Assembly (NCBI RefSeq): GCF_001883705.2
Contig: NZ_MDEQ02000025.1
Span: forward strand, 43,671-107,670
From: Burkholderia catarinensis
Lineage (GTDB): Bacteria > Pseudomonadota > Gammaproteobacteria > Burkholderiales > Burkholderiaceae
Reading direction: 5' to 3'
Length of the DNA: 64,000 bases
The notes beneath the pieces were generated by a model. That model did no database searches. It saw nothing but the letters and a program-made list of their open reading frames with translations, and was not told the DNA's origin. The stretch's first letter is position 1. Each line of letters opens with the position of its first letter. A program made the translations under genes and the position numbers. Positions 35,043-44,276 of this stretch are shown piece by piece.

Positions 35043-35828
35043 ATGCGATACGAAACGATCAAGGTAAGCGAAGCCGGCCGCGTGGCGACCGTCACGCTCG
35101 CACGTCCCGACGTGCGCAACGCGTTCAACGAGACGACGATCGCCGAGCTGACCACCGCGTTCGAATGGCTCGACGCGCACGAAGGCGTGCGCGCGATCGT
35201 GCTCGCGGCGGAAGGCACCGCGTTCTGCGCGGGCGCGGACCTGAACTGGATGAAGAAGATGGCCGGTTACTCGGACGACGAGAACCGTGCCGACGCGCGC
35301 AAGCTCGCGCGGATGCTCGAGGCGATCCATCGCTGCGGCAAGCCGGTGATCGCACGCGTGCATGGCGACGCATACGCGGGCGGCGTGGGCCTCGTCGCGG
35401 CGGCCGACATCGCGATCGCCGCCGACGGCGTGAAGTTCTGCCTGTCCGAAGCGCGGCTCGGGCTGATTCCCGCGACGATCGCGCCGTATGTCGTGCGTGC
35501 GATGGGCGAGCGGGCGGCGCGCCGCTACTTCACGACGGCCGAGGTGTTCGACAGCGCGCGCGCGGCGTCGCTCGGGTTCATTCACGATGCGGTGCCGGCC
35601 GATGCGCTCGACGACACGGTCGCGAAGCTGGCCGCGACGCTCGTCGCGAACGGGCCCGACGCGGTGCGCGCGTGCAAGCGGCTCGTCGCCGATGTGGCCG
35701 GCCGCCCGCTCGACGCGACGCTGATCGAGCAGACCGCCGACTGGATCGCGCGGACCCGCGCAGGCGCGGAAGCGCGCGAAGGAATCGCGTCCTTCCTCGA
35801 AAAGCGCACGCCGTCGTGGCGTGAATGA
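35043..35828 (+). CDS. liuC: Methylglutaconyl-CoA hydratase (enoyl-CoA hydratase family)
   Basis: A 261-residue crotonase-fold hydratase converting 3-methylglutaconyl-CoA to HMG-CoA. GTAFCAGADLNWMKKMAGYSDDENRADARKL and RVHGDAYAGGVGLVAAADIAI carry the oxyanion-hole Gly/Ala residues. The LSEARLGLIPATIAPYVVRAMG stretch is typical of LiuC rather than of beta-oxidation hydratases. AGGAGGG precedes the ATG by 7 bp. Position between the two carboxylase genes is the usual liu order. Confidence 0.94.
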   Translation: MRYETIKVSEAGRVATVTLARPDVRNAFNETTIAELTTAFEWLDAHEGVRAIVLAAEGTAFCAGADLNWMKKMAGYSDDENRADARKLARMLEAIHRCGKPVIARVHGDAYAGGVGLVAAADIAIAADGVKFCLSEARLGLIPATIAPYVVRAMGERAARRYFTTAEVFDSARAASLGFIHDAVPADALDDTVAKLAATLVANGPDAVRACKRLVADVAGRPLDATLIEQTADWIARTRAGAEAREGIASFLEKRTPSWRE

Positions 35829-35867
35829 CGCCGTCGTGACCCACTCTTTCCGGACGACACCGAAGCC

Positions 35868-37865
35868 ATGTTCGACAAGATTCTGATCGCCAACCGCGGC
35901 GAAATCGCGTGCCGCGTCGCCGCGACGTGCAAACGTCTCGGGATCGCGAGCGTCGCCGTCTATTCCGACGCGGACGCGAACGCGAAGCACGTGGCCGCGT
36001 GCGACGAAGCCGTGCACATCGGCGGCTCGGCCGCCGCGGACAGCTACCTGCGCATCGAGCGCATCATCGAGGCCGCGCGCGCAACCGGCGCGCAGGCGAT
36101 CCATCCCGGCTACGGCTTTCTGTCGGAGAACGAAGATTTCGCGCATGCGTGCGAAGCGGCCGGCATTGCGTTCATCGGGCCGCCGGTCGACGCGATCGCG
36201 GCGATGGGGTCGAAGGCCGCCGCGAAGGCGCTGATGCACGCGGCCGCCGTGCCGCTCGTGCCCGGCTATCACGGCGGCGACCAGGACGCGGGCAACCTGC
36301 ATCGCGAGGCCGACGAGATCGGCTATCCGGTGTTGCTGAAGGCGAGCGCGGGCGGCGGCGGCAAGGGGATGCGCGTGGTCGAGCGCTCCGGCGATTTCCC
36401 GGCGGCGCTCGCGTCGTGCCAGCGCGAAGCCGCGAGCAGTTTCGGCAACGACCGCGTGCTGATCGAGAAATACCTGCTGCGCCCGCGCCACGTCGAAGTG
36501 CAGGTGTTCGGCGACACGCACGGCAATACCGTGTACCTGTTCGATCGCGACTGCTCGGTGCAGCGCCGTCACCAGAAGGTGCTCGAGGAAGCGCCGGCGC
36601 CGGGCCTGCCCGACGACGTGCGCCGCGCGATGGGCGAGGCGGCCGTCGCGGCCGCGCGTGCGGTCGGTTATGTCGGCGCGGGCACCGTCGAATTCATCAT
36701 GACGGGCGACGCGTTCTACTTCATGGAAATGAACACGCGGCTGCAGGTCGAGCATCCGGTGACCGAGATGGTCACGGGGCTCGATCTCGTCGAATGGCAA
36801 CTGCGCGTCGCGTCCGGCGAGCCGCTGCCGCTGAAGCAGGACGAACTGCGCGTGCAGGGCCACGCGCTCGAAGCGCGCCTCTACGCGGAGAACCCCGCGC
36901 GCGGCTTCCTGCCGTCGACGGGCACGTTGAAGCACCTGCGGCTGCCGGCCGGCGTCGAGTTCGACATCGGCGCAGCGGTGCGTGTCGACAGCGGCGTGCG
37001 CGAAGGCGACGCGATCACGCCGTTCTACGATCCGATGATCGCGAAGCTGATCGTCCACGGCGCGGACCGCGCGGAAGCGCTGGGCCTGATGCTGCGCGCG
37101 CTGCGCGCGTGCGAAGTGGTCGGGCTGCACACGAATGCCGCATTCCTGCAGCGGATCGTCGCGTGCGAGCCGTTCGCGACGGCCGACCTCGACACGGGCC
37201 TGATCGAGCGCAACCACGACGCGCTGTTCGCGCCGCAACAGCCGCCGCGAGCAACGCTTGCGCTCGCGTGCGCGGCGCTGCTCGCGCGTGAGCGCGGCGC
37301 GGCGGCACGGGGCTCATCGCCGTGGGGGGCGCTGCCGGACTGGCGGCTGAACGGCGGCTATCGCCGCACGTTCGAATGGCATGCGGTCGAGCGCGAAGCG
37401 GACGTGACGGTCACGTACGAGGACGACGGCGCCGTTGCGCGCATCGCGACCGGCGACGCGGCCGCGCAGCCGTTCGCGTGGACGCGCGGCGCCACGCCGC
37501 TCGATTTCGGCGTGACGCTGGGCGGCGCGCGCAGCAGCGGTCGCGTCTATGCGGACGGCGACACCTTCCATGTGTTCACGCAGGGCGTGGCCGAGACATT
37601 CGAATGGCGCAACCTGATCGCGCATGCGGGCGACGCGGAGCAGGGCGGCGGCCGCCTGACCGCGCCGATGCCCGGCAAGGTGATCGCGGTGCTGGTCGAA
37701 CCCGGCCAGAAGGTCGAAGCCGGCACGCCGCTGATCGTGATGGAAGCGATGAAGATGGAGCACACGATCGGCGCGCCGAGCGCGGGCGTCGTCGCGGAAG
37801 TGCTGTACGGCGTCGGCGACCAGGTCGCGGATGGCGCGCAGTTGCTGATGATGGCGGAAGGCTGA
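35868..37865 (+). CDS. liuD: Methylcrotonoyl-CoA carboxylase, biotin-containing (alpha) subunit
   Basis: A 665-residue subunit combining biotin carboxylase (about 1-445) and a biotinyl carrier domain (about 590-665). MFDKILIANRGEIACRVAATCKRLGI starts the ATP-grasp enzyme, KASAGGGGKGMRVV is the ATP loop, and EMNTRLQVEHPVTEMVTGLDLVEWQL is the bicarbonate/metal site. The biotin lysine is in EAMKMEH (about residue 628). The last gene of liuABCD; the usual next gene, HMG-CoA lyase, is not present downstream. Confidence 0.97.
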   Translation: MFDKILIANRGEIACRVAATCKRLGIASVAVYSDADANAKHVAACDEAVHIGGSAAADSYLRIERIIEAARATGAQAIHPGYGFLSENEDFAHACEAAGIAFIGPPVDAIAAMGSKAAAKALMHAAAVPLVPGYHGGDQDAGNLHREADEIGYPVLLKASAGGGGKGMRVVERSGDFPAALASCQREAASSFGNDRVLIEKYLLRPRHVEVQVFGDTHGNTVYLFDRDCSVQRRHQKVLEEAPAPGLPDDVRRAMGEAAVAAARAVGYVGAGTVEFIMTGDAFYFMEMNTRLQVEHPVTEMVTGLDLVEWQLRVASGEPLPLKQDELRVQGHALEARLYAENPARGFLPSTGTLKHLRLPAGVEFDIGAAVRVDSGVREGDAITPFYDPMIAKLIVHGADRAEALGLMLRALRACEVVGLHTNAAFLQRIVACEPFATADLDTGLIERNHDALFAPQQPPRATLALACAALLARERGAAARGSSPWGALPDWRLNGGYRRTFEWHAVEREADVTVTYEDDGAVARIATGDAAAQPFAWTRGATPLDFGVTLGGARSSGRVYADGDTFHVFTQGVAETFEWRNLIAHAGDAEQGGGRLTAPMPGKVIAVLVEPGQKVEAGTPLIVMEAMKMEHTIGAPSAGVVAEVLYGVGDQVADGAQLLMMAEG

Positions 37866-38182
37866 GCGGGATTTCGCTATACACGGGCCGGCGGCTGCCG
37901 GCCCGCGCAAACCGCTTTGCGATTCACCGGATGCCCGCTGTCGCGACCGAGCCGCTTCGATCGCATCGACAAGCCGCAGTAGTGCGAATCTTTCGATCGC
38001 ATTACATATCCGGCCGTCTCCGCTCCCCCCGCCGTACCAACGCGTGCCTTTGCCCGCGTGAACACCCATTTCCACCGCCACGCGACACCGTCGTGTAACA
38101 CGTCGAAATTAGCATCTCGCCGTCGATATGACCAACGCGCACCCGCGTTCGTGTCGCATCTTCACATCCACGGAGAAATGTT
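37866..38182. other. Spacer between the liu operon and the lipoprotein/phospholipase genes
   Basis: No gene or strong hairpin is seen in this 317-bp stretch. GGAGAAAT just before 38183 is the next ribosome binding site. No Pho box could be recognised by eye. Confidence 0.35.
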
Positions 38183-38386
38183 ATGCGAAAGTCGGCCCTG
38201 CGGCCTTTCGCGGTTGTCGGCCTGCTCACGCTGATCGCACTCCTCAGCGCCTGCGGCGACGACCTGACTGCTGACCCCGCGCCCGTCGCGCAGCAAAAGG
38301 CCGCATGCGGCGGCGGCACTGTCGCCACCGCGCAGATGCGCTGCCCGCCGGGTTTCACCGCGCCCGCATCCTCGCCCGCTTCCTGA
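38183..38386 (+). CDS. Small lipoprotein preceding the phospholipase gene
   Basis: A 67-residue protein. The signal ends in a lipobox LLSAC (Cys at about 24), giving a mature lipoprotein of about 44 residues with two further Cys residues. RBS GGAGAA is well placed before ATG 38183. There is no known domain. It sits 42 bp before the phospholipase C gene on the same strand, so the two are probably co-transcribed; a chaperone or maturation role is possible but unproven. Confidence 0.62.
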   Translation: MRKSALRPFAVVGLLTLIALLSACGDDLTADPAPVAQQKAACGGGTVATAQMRCPPGFTAPASSPAS

Positions 38387-38428
38387 TACCGGCTGTTTCC
38401 ACCAGAAATCCAATCAAGGGCAACCAGC

Positions 38429-40543
38429 ATGGCCACCCATTCGCGACGCGACTTTCTGAAGTTCTCCGCCGGCCTCGCCGGCGCGACCGCCGCCACCGCA
38501 CTGCTTCCCGAGTCGATCCGCAAGGCGCTGGCGATCGAGCCGAACACCGTGACGGGCACGATCCAGGATGTGCAGCACATCGTCGTGTTCATGCAGGAGA
38601 ACCGTTCGTTCGACCACTACCTCGGTCACCTGAGCGGCGTGCGCGGCTACAACGACCGCTTCCCGGTCACGCTGCCGAACGGCAAGCCGGTGTGGTTTCA
38701 GCCGCGGCAGGAGGACAAGACGAGCGTGATCGCGCCGTTCCGCTACGACACGACCAACCCGAGCGTCAACGCGCAGTGCATCGGCGGCCTGCCGCATACG
38801 TGGGCGACTACGCACGGCGCGATCGACAACGGCCGCGCGGACCAGTGGGCGGTGCAGAAGACCAACATGACGATGGGCTACCACGTCCGCGACGACATCC
38901 CGTTCCAGTACGCGCTCGCGGATGCGTTCACCGTGTGCGACAACTACTTCTGCTCGATTCCGGGCAACACGCACCCGAACCGCATGTATCTGATGACGGG
39001 CATGGTCGACCCGCTCGGCACGGGCGGCGGCCCGCTGCTCGACAATACCGACTACATCGACAACCAGTTCGACAAGATCAAGTTGCCGCCCTTCAGCTGG
39101 AAGACCTACCCGGAGCGGCTCGAGCAGGCCGGCATTTCGTGGCAGGTCTACCAGCAGGGCACCGGGTTCGACAACTTCACCGGCAACTACGGCACGAACA
39201 TGCTGGCGTGCTTCGACAACTTCGTGAATGCGCCGGCCGGTTCGTCGCTGCAGACGCGCGGGATGAGCACGCGCCCGATCACGCAACTGAAGGCCGACGT
39301 GCAGGCGAACGCGCTGCCGCAGGTATCGTGGCTGCTGCCGCCCGCCGCGTATTCGGAACATCCGAAGTTCACGCCGCTCTACGGCGCGTACTACCTGTCG
39401 ACCATCCTCGATGCGCTGACGTCCAATCCCGAGGTGTGGAGCAAGACCGTCCTGCTCATCATGTACGACGAGAACGACGGCTTCTTCGATCACGTCGTGC
39501 CGCCGCAGGCGCCGACGCTGCCGGGCTCCGGCATGAGCACCGTGGACGTGTCGCTCGAGCGGCACAACGTCGTGACCGCGACGCAGACCGGCACGTATAC
39601 CGCGGACAACCTGCCGTATGGTCTCGGCCCGCGCGTGCCGATGTTCGTCGTCTCGCCGTGGTCGAAGGGCGGCTTCGTCTGCTCGCAGGTCTTCGATCAC
39701 ACGTCGGTGCTGCAATTCATCGAGAAGCGTTTCGGCGTGATGGAAACCAACATCTCGCCGTGGCGCCGCGCGATCTGCGGCGACCTGACGTCGGCGCTCG
39801 ACTTCTCGAAATCGGATGCCACATTGCCGACCCTGCCGAGCACGCAGGCGTATGTCGCGCAGGCGGACCTGCAATGCTCGCGCGCGTCGTCGCAGACCGC
39901 GCCGGCCAGCACTGCGCAGCAGGTCGTGACGGCGCAGGAACCGGGCACGCGGCCGGCTCGCGCGCTGCCGTACGAATTGCACGTCACCGGCCAGATCCAG
40001 GCGCAAGGCTATGCGCTGACATTTGCGAATACCGGCACGCAAGGCGCGCACTTCTGGGTCTATACGGGCGACCCCACCGCGATGCCGCGCCGCTACACGG
40101 TCGAAGCGGGCAAGCAGCTGACCGATACGTGGGCGCTCGACGCGAACGGCAACTACCTGGTGAGCGTGTGGGGCCCGAACGGTTATTTCCGGCGCTTCGC
40201 GGGATCTGCCGCCGCGGACGCCGGCGCGAAGCCGGAAATCACGCCGTGCTATGACGTCGCCAACGGCGACGTCTACGTGACGATCGCCAATGCGGGCACC
40301 AGCGCGCTCACGGTCACGGCGACCGATGTCGCGTACGGCGGCGCGCCGCGCACGCTGACGGTTCCGGCGGGACAGCGCGTCGAGGCGCGCTGGGATCTGT
40401 CGTGCAGCAGCCACTGGTACGACCTGCAGTTCGCGGTGGCGGGGAATGCGGGCTGGGCGCGCCGCATCGCGGGGCACGTCGAGACCGGCAAGGCCAGCAT
40501 GACCGACCCGGCCGCCGTGGCGCCGACGATCACGGCGATCTGA
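38429..40543 (+). CDS. plcN: Phosphocholine-specific phospholipase C (non-hemolytic type), Tat-exported
   Basis: A 704-residue secreted phosphoesterase that cleaves phosphatidylcholine. A Tat signal SRRDFLKFSAGLAGATAATAL (about 5-26) begins the protein. The catalytic domain (about 40-490) has HIVVFMQENRSFDHYLGHL, where Asn/His/Asp ligands lie, then NTHPNRMYLMTGM, SWLLPPAAYSEHP and YDENDGFFDHVVPP, ending with FDHTSVLQFIEKRFGV. Two small beta-rich C-terminal repeats (about 500-600 and 600-690, DUF756-like) follow, as in the Pseudomonas and Burkholderia PLC family. Whether it is hemolytic cannot be told from the sequence. A 16-bp perfect hairpin ends the gene. Confidence 0.93.
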   Translation: MATHSRRDFLKFSAGLAGATAATALLPESIRKALAIEPNTVTGTIQDVQHIVVFMQENRSFDHYLGHLSGVRGYNDRFPVTLPNGKPVWFQPRQEDKTSVIAPFRYDTTNPSVNAQCIGGLPHTWATTHGAIDNGRADQWAVQKTNMTMGYHVRDDIPFQYALADAFTVCDNYFCSIPGNTHPNRMYLMTGMVDPLGTGGGPLLDNTDYIDNQFDKIKLPPFSWKTYPERLEQAGISWQVYQQGTGFDNFTGNYGTNMLACFDNFVNAPAGSSLQTRGMSTRPITQLKADVQANALPQVSWLLPPAAYSEHPKFTPLYGAYYLSTILDALTSNPEVWSKTVLLIMYDENDGFFDHVVPPQAPTLPGSGMSTVDVSLERHNVVTATQTGTYTADNLPYGLGPRVPMFVVSPWSKGGFVCSQVFDHTSVLQFIEKRFGVMETNISPWRRAICGDLTSALDFSKSDATLPTLPSTQAYVAQADLQCSRASSQTAPASTAQQVVTAQEPGTRPARALPYELHVTGQIQAQGYALTFANTGTQGAHFWVYTGDPTAMPRRYTVEAGKQLTDTWALDANGNYLVSVWGPNGYFRRFAGSAAADAGAKPEITPCYDVANGDVYVTIANAGTSALTVTATDVAYGGAPRTLTVPAGQRVEARWDLSCSSHWYDLQFAVAGNAGWARRIAGHVETGKASMTDPAAVAPTITAI

Positions 40544-40554
40544 CCGTAACCGGT

Positions 40555-40592
40555 ACGATGCGCCGGCCGGTCGAATCCGGCCGGCGCATCGT
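40555..40592. terminator. Long perfect hairpin between convergent genes
   Basis: ACGATGCGCCGGCCGG (40555-40570) pairs perfectly with CCGGCCGGCGCATCGT (40577-40592) around the 6-nt loop TCGAAT. It follows the phospholipase stop by 12 bp and lies 31 bp from the end of the glycosyltransferase gene, so it can serve both strands. There is no U-run. Confidence 0.72.
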
Positions 40593-40622
40593 GCTGGCGA
40601 TATCGATGCTGCTGCGGCGGCG

Positions 40623-41945
40623 TCAGGGCAGCAGCCCGTCGTCGTGCGCCATCATCAGCGCGCGCATGGCGGACCACATCCCGTAGTAATGCACGATGTA
40701 GCTGTCCGCGCGGCGAAACAGCCAGGGCGTGTTGAAGCTGACGAGATCGGCCACGCCTTCGCCGTGCAATTGCCCGTCGCGCTCCATCGCGCGAATGAAA
40801 TGCAGCTGATCGCCATCGCTCGCATAGACGTTCGACCTGTCGTGCAGCGCGGCGATCGTCGCCATCATGTCGCGCAGCATCGCGTCGTTGCGTTCGGTGC
40901 GCCGGAACGCCATCACGCCCGAGTTGAACGCCCACTGGCCGATGTCTTGCGCGAGCAGCCAGTCGCGCCCTTCGAGCAGCGGCTCCAGCGCTTTCCGCTG
41001 GTCCGCGATCAGCACGTCGGCGTCGAGCCACACCACCCATTCATGGTGCTGCAGGTATGCATGCAGCAGCCAGGGCTTGAACCAGTTGCCGGTCGCGTTC
41101 ATGCCGATCTCGGCGGGAATGTCGCGATGCACGTAGAGCGTATAGCCGTGCGCATCGCAGTAGCGCCGGAAATTCCGTTCGGCGATGCGCGCGTAGCTGC
41201 CGATATTCGGCGTGTAAAGCGTCATCAACGCAATCGAGCGGCCGGGATTGTAGGTGCTGCGCTCGGCGGCTTCGTCCGGCGCGCTGGCGGCGTCGTGACG
41301 AAACGAGAACATCGGCCGGCCGGTGGCGCGGCACCGATTGACGTACGCAACGAGCGTGTCGCGGAAACGGGGCGACGTGCCTTTCCGTTCGGGATCGTGC
41401 GGCGCGTCGTCGATGCTGATCGCGAACGTCGGTTCGCGGCCCCACATCGGATCGAGGTTGGGGCTGGTCGGCATGACGGCGTACAGCCCGTCGATTGGCG
41501 TCATGTAGTGATGCGTGTCGAGCTCCGCGAACAGCGCGGCCTCCGACGTCAGCCGCGGCTCGCTGCCGAGCTTGCATCGCTGCACGAGCCGCATCACGAT
41601 CGCCCGCACGGCCGCCGTGTTGCGCCAGACCTGTACGTCGACTTGCGGCAGCGGGTGGGCGAGCGCGTCGACGAGCAGCATGTCGCGCCCGGCCATCAGG
41701 CGATCGAGTGCGACGGGTTCGACGATCGCCGCGTCTTCGCTGAGCAACAGCACGAGTTCGTCGGGCCGCGCGCCGCGCAGCACGTGGAGCAGCGATTCGT
41801 AGCGATACAGCGGCCGCAACGGCAGCGCCTGCGGCATTGCCGATGCGTCGACGAGCTCGTGACGATACCCGTGCGCCTGCGCGTACCGCCGGTGATTTTC
41901 GAGGCTGGCGGGCGCGTCGTGGCTGAAATGGCTGAGGACGATCAT
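40623..41945 (-). CDS. Tandem-domain glycosyltransferase-like protein (GT34/GMA12-MNN10-like)
   Basis: A 440-residue cytosolic protein built as two related halves. The second half (about 237-440) starts IALMTLYTPNIGSYARIAERN and contains NWFKPWLLHAYLQHHEWVVWLDADVLI, then WAFNSGVMAFRRTERNDAMLRDM; the DAD is a typical GT-A metal/donor motif. The first half (about 1-90) begins IVLSHFSHDAPASLENHRRY and shows the same layout, but the acidic triad is SED in VLLLSEDAAIV, so it is probably inactive. The start at 41945 overlaps the stop of a small upstream ORF. The gene lies beside a DUF2827 gene and about 9 kb from the adhesin. The donor sugar is unknown. Confidence 0.75.
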   Translation of the reverse strand: MIVLSHFSHDAPASLENHRRYAQAHGYRHELVDASAMPQALPLRPLYRYESLLHVLRGARPDELVLLLSEDAAIVEPVALDRLMAGRDMLLVDALAHPLPQVDVQVWRNTAAVRAIVMRLVQRCKLGSEPRLTSEAALFAELDTHHYMTPIDGLYAVMPTSPNLDPMWGREPTFAISIDDAPHDPERKGTSPRFRDTLVAYVNRCRATGRPMFSFRHDAASAPDEAAERSTYNPGRSIALMTLYTPNIGSYARIAERNFRRYCDAHGYTLYVHRDIPAEIGMNATGNWFKPWLLHAYLQHHEWVVWLDADVLIADQRKALEPLLEGRDWLLAQDIGQWAFNSGVMAFRRTERNDAMLRDMMATIAALHDRSNVYASDGDQLHFIRAMERDGQLHGEGVADLVSFNTPWLFRRADSYIVHYYGMWSAMRALMMAHDDGLLP

Positions 41946-42094
41946 CGCGCGCTCCGCAGGCCGGGCAGCGGACGATGGCGGATGATCGGTGCGGTGTATT
42001 TCAGCGCGGCATCGCGGCCGGGCACGCTTTCGTGCGCGTGCCGTTCCTGTTCGTGATGGATTGCCCGGAGGGCTTGCGCGGCGTCGCGTTCCAT
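41942..42094 (-). CDS. Small basic ORF overlapping the glycosyltransferase start
   Basis: ATG 42094 opens 50 codons ending TGA at 41942-41944, overlapping the glycosyltransferase ATG by 2 bp in the ATGA form typical of coupled genes. AAGG lies 9 bp upstream of the ATG. The product begins MERDAAQALRAIHHEQERHA and has no known domain. A GTG further upstream would add a Lys/Arg-rich N terminus. The GC-rich third positions fit coding sequence, but it could be a chance frame. Confidence 0.42.
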   Translation of the reverse strand: MERDAAQALRAIHHEQERHAHESVPGRDAALKYTAPIIRHRPLPGLRSAR

Positions 42095-42382
42095 TCTGTC
42101 GGCCTTTTTTCGAGTAGCGTTGCTGCGAGGTCGTTTCTTGCCCGTCTTGAATGCCGATACCACCCGGCAACCCGGTGGCGCGGCCTGTCGCCGGAGTATC
42201 GCACAACGGTCTCGCGGATTTGCGCGCGCCAGCCCGGTGCTGACCATCCCTGACAGTATGCGGCCGGCGGTCCGCTAGAATGCCGGGTTGCCGCCGGCGT
42301 GCGCCGCTGCTTGACGCGGGCGGCGCGTCGCACGCTACACTGCGTTCATTCCACCCCCATCCAACCTTCCATCCCGCCGACG

Positions 42383-43525
42383 ATGACGTCTCCTGCCCTG
42401 AACGGCCTGCGCATCGGTATCACGATCGGATTGCGTGCCCCCGACGAAAGCCTGTGGATCAACGGCATCAAGCAGAACGCACTGTTCCTCGCGAAGCTGC
42501 TGATGGCGTCGCCGCACGGCTACCGCGTGACGCTGGTCAACACGACCGACGTGCCGCTTACCGATGCGCTGCCGTGGGATCGCGGCGTGTACGACACGCG
42601 CGCGTTCGCCGACATGAAGGATTCGCTCGACGTGGTGATCGAGCTCGGCGGCCAGGTCGACGGCGAGCAGACGGCCTACCTGAAAGCGCGCGGCGCGAAG
42701 CTCGTCAGCTACTGTTGCGGCGTCGAGTACATCAACGCGATGGAGTCGATGCTGTTCGGCCGCCGGCTGTGGGAAACGCTCTTCATCAACCGCGGCTACG
42801 ACGAGGTGTGGGCGATTCCGCAGATCGCGCCGTCGTCGCTGCCGTTCCTGCAGTCGCTGCGCCGCTGCCCGGGGCGCGTCGTGCCGTTCGTGTGGGATCC
42901 GATGTTCCTGAGCGCGCGCGCGCAATCGCTGCCCGGGCATGGCGAATACCGGCCGCGCAGCGAGCCCGGCAAACGGCTGACGGTGATGGAGCCGAATCAC
43001 AACGTCGTGAAGTTCTGCGTGTATCCGATGCTGATCATCGACGAAGCGTATCGCCGCGACCCCGATGCGATCTGCTTCACGCACGTGACGAACGCCGATC
43101 GCCTCGCGCACGACAGCCCCGAGTTCGTGATGCTGATGAACTACCTGGACATCGTGCGCGCGGGCAAGGCGAGCTTCGTCGGACGCTTCGATACGCCGCT
43201 GTTCCTGGCCGACCTGACCGACATCGTCGTGTCGCATCAATGGTCGAACCCGCTCAACTACTTCTATTTCGACGTGTGCTGGCAGGGCTATCCGCTCGTG
43301 CACAACGCGAGCCTCGCGCCCGATCTCGGCTACTACTATCCGGACAACGACGTGCAGCAGGGCGCCGATGCGCTGTTGCGCGCGCTGCATACGCACGATG
43401 ACGACTGGGAAGCGTACACGCGGCGCCAGCGCGAGATCCTCGGCCGCTATACGTCGGCGAATCCCGCGCTCGTCGCCGAATACGACGCGCTGCTCGCGAA
43501 CCTGGTCGGCGCGACGGCCGCATAA
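42383..43525 (+). CDS. DUF2827 family protein, copy 1 (putative GT-B glycosyltransferase)
   Basis: A 380-residue soluble protein of unknown function. It shares motifs with the three DUF2827 genes to the right: WINGIKQNALFLAKLL near the start, DVVIELGG, VPFVWDPMF, MEPNHNVVKFCVYPMLIIDE, and DIVVSHQWSNPLNYFYFD followed by YPLVHNASLAPDLGYYYPDND. The two-domain layout with a C-terminal 'ExPN..VVK' and 'H.W.NPLNY' segment resembles GT-B glycosyltransferases, an inference from residue pattern. The start at 42383 gives the same N terminus as its paralogues. It stands alone on the plus strand, divergent from the tandem-domain gene. Confidence 0.7.
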   Translation: MTSPALNGLRIGITIGLRAPDESLWINGIKQNALFLAKLLMASPHGYRVTLVNTTDVPLTDALPWDRGVYDTRAFADMKDSLDVVIELGGQVDGEQTAYLKARGAKLVSYCCGVEYINAMESMLFGRRLWETLFINRGYDEVWAIPQIAPSSLPFLQSLRRCPGRVVPFVWDPMFLSARAQSLPGHGEYRPRSEPGKRLTVMEPNHNVVKFCVYPMLIIDEAYRRDPDAICFTHVTNADRLAHDSPEFVMLMNYLDIVRAGKASFVGRFDTPLFLADLTDIVVSHQWSNPLNYFYFDVCWQGYPLVHNASLAPDLGYYYPDNDVQQGADALLRALHTHDDDWEAYTRRQREILGRYTSANPALVAEYDALLANLVGATAA

Positions 43526-44276
43526 GGCCCGTTCTTCCGCGGCGCACACCCGTTGCGCCGCCGGCCTCCATCCGGGTTGTCCCGCCCTACTGTCTGACGA
43601 AATAATGCCGTTAAAAAAAAGAAACCGTCGAACCCGATCGGCTCGACGGTTTTGAAGGCACGAAATTGACGGCTCCGAGGGAAGTCCGTCGAAAACAAGT
43701 TTATAGGTTAACAAGTTGGAAAGATTGTTAAACATGTATCAATCTATAATCATCATATGATTTAACTTGATATTATCGATTGCATGTGAGTTGATTCTGT
43801 TTCGAATTTTAATAATATCGTTTGAAACATGAAAATTGAATGCTGTGCCGATCGAATGGCTCAGCCGGTCGTTGCCGCGAGTTCGCGCGTCGAATGCGGG
43901 CAGCGCTCCACGGGCAGGAATTTATCTGATCAATTGACGGCTTCCTGGTTTACGAGGCCGGTGATATCGCGAAAAAAACAGATTCGGACAGAATTGTCTG
44001 TACGAAATAATAAACGGCGTTGATGGAGATTCAACCGGTTGCGTTGTGTAACCTGTCGCACTGTCGATGTGGTGCGTACATGGTGTATTTCGAATGGCTG
44101 AATATCGTTGAAAATATCGAATTTGACGGCGCGCCGAAGCGAAAAGTACGCTCCCGGAAAAGATCGACATAACAGGATGGGCCGGGTAGGCGGCGGAGCG
44201 CGTCAAGGTCGGCTCGCTCCGCATGTTTCTTGAGGTCGAGCCGTTATCGGCGGCTCGCCATTTGCCGGAGCGCCGG
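43526..44276. other. AT-rich spacer with a bidirectional terminator
   Basis: About 750 bp without a convincing gene. The first 150 bp contain the hairpin described separately; 43690-44110 is AT-rich with several short frames, the longest (43829-44023, 64 codons) lacking any ribosome binding site. A promoter for the EAL gene is expected here. Confidence 0.5.
43611..43653. terminator. Bidirectional intrinsic terminator after DUF2827 copy 1
   Basis: AACCGTCGA (43623-43631) pairs with TCGACGGTT (43643-43651) around an 11-nt loop. On the plus strand only TT follows; on the minus strand the stem is followed by TTTC and a run of eight T (complement of 43613-43620). It works best as a minus-strand terminator, although no minus-strand gene lies directly to its right. 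Confidence 0.68.
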
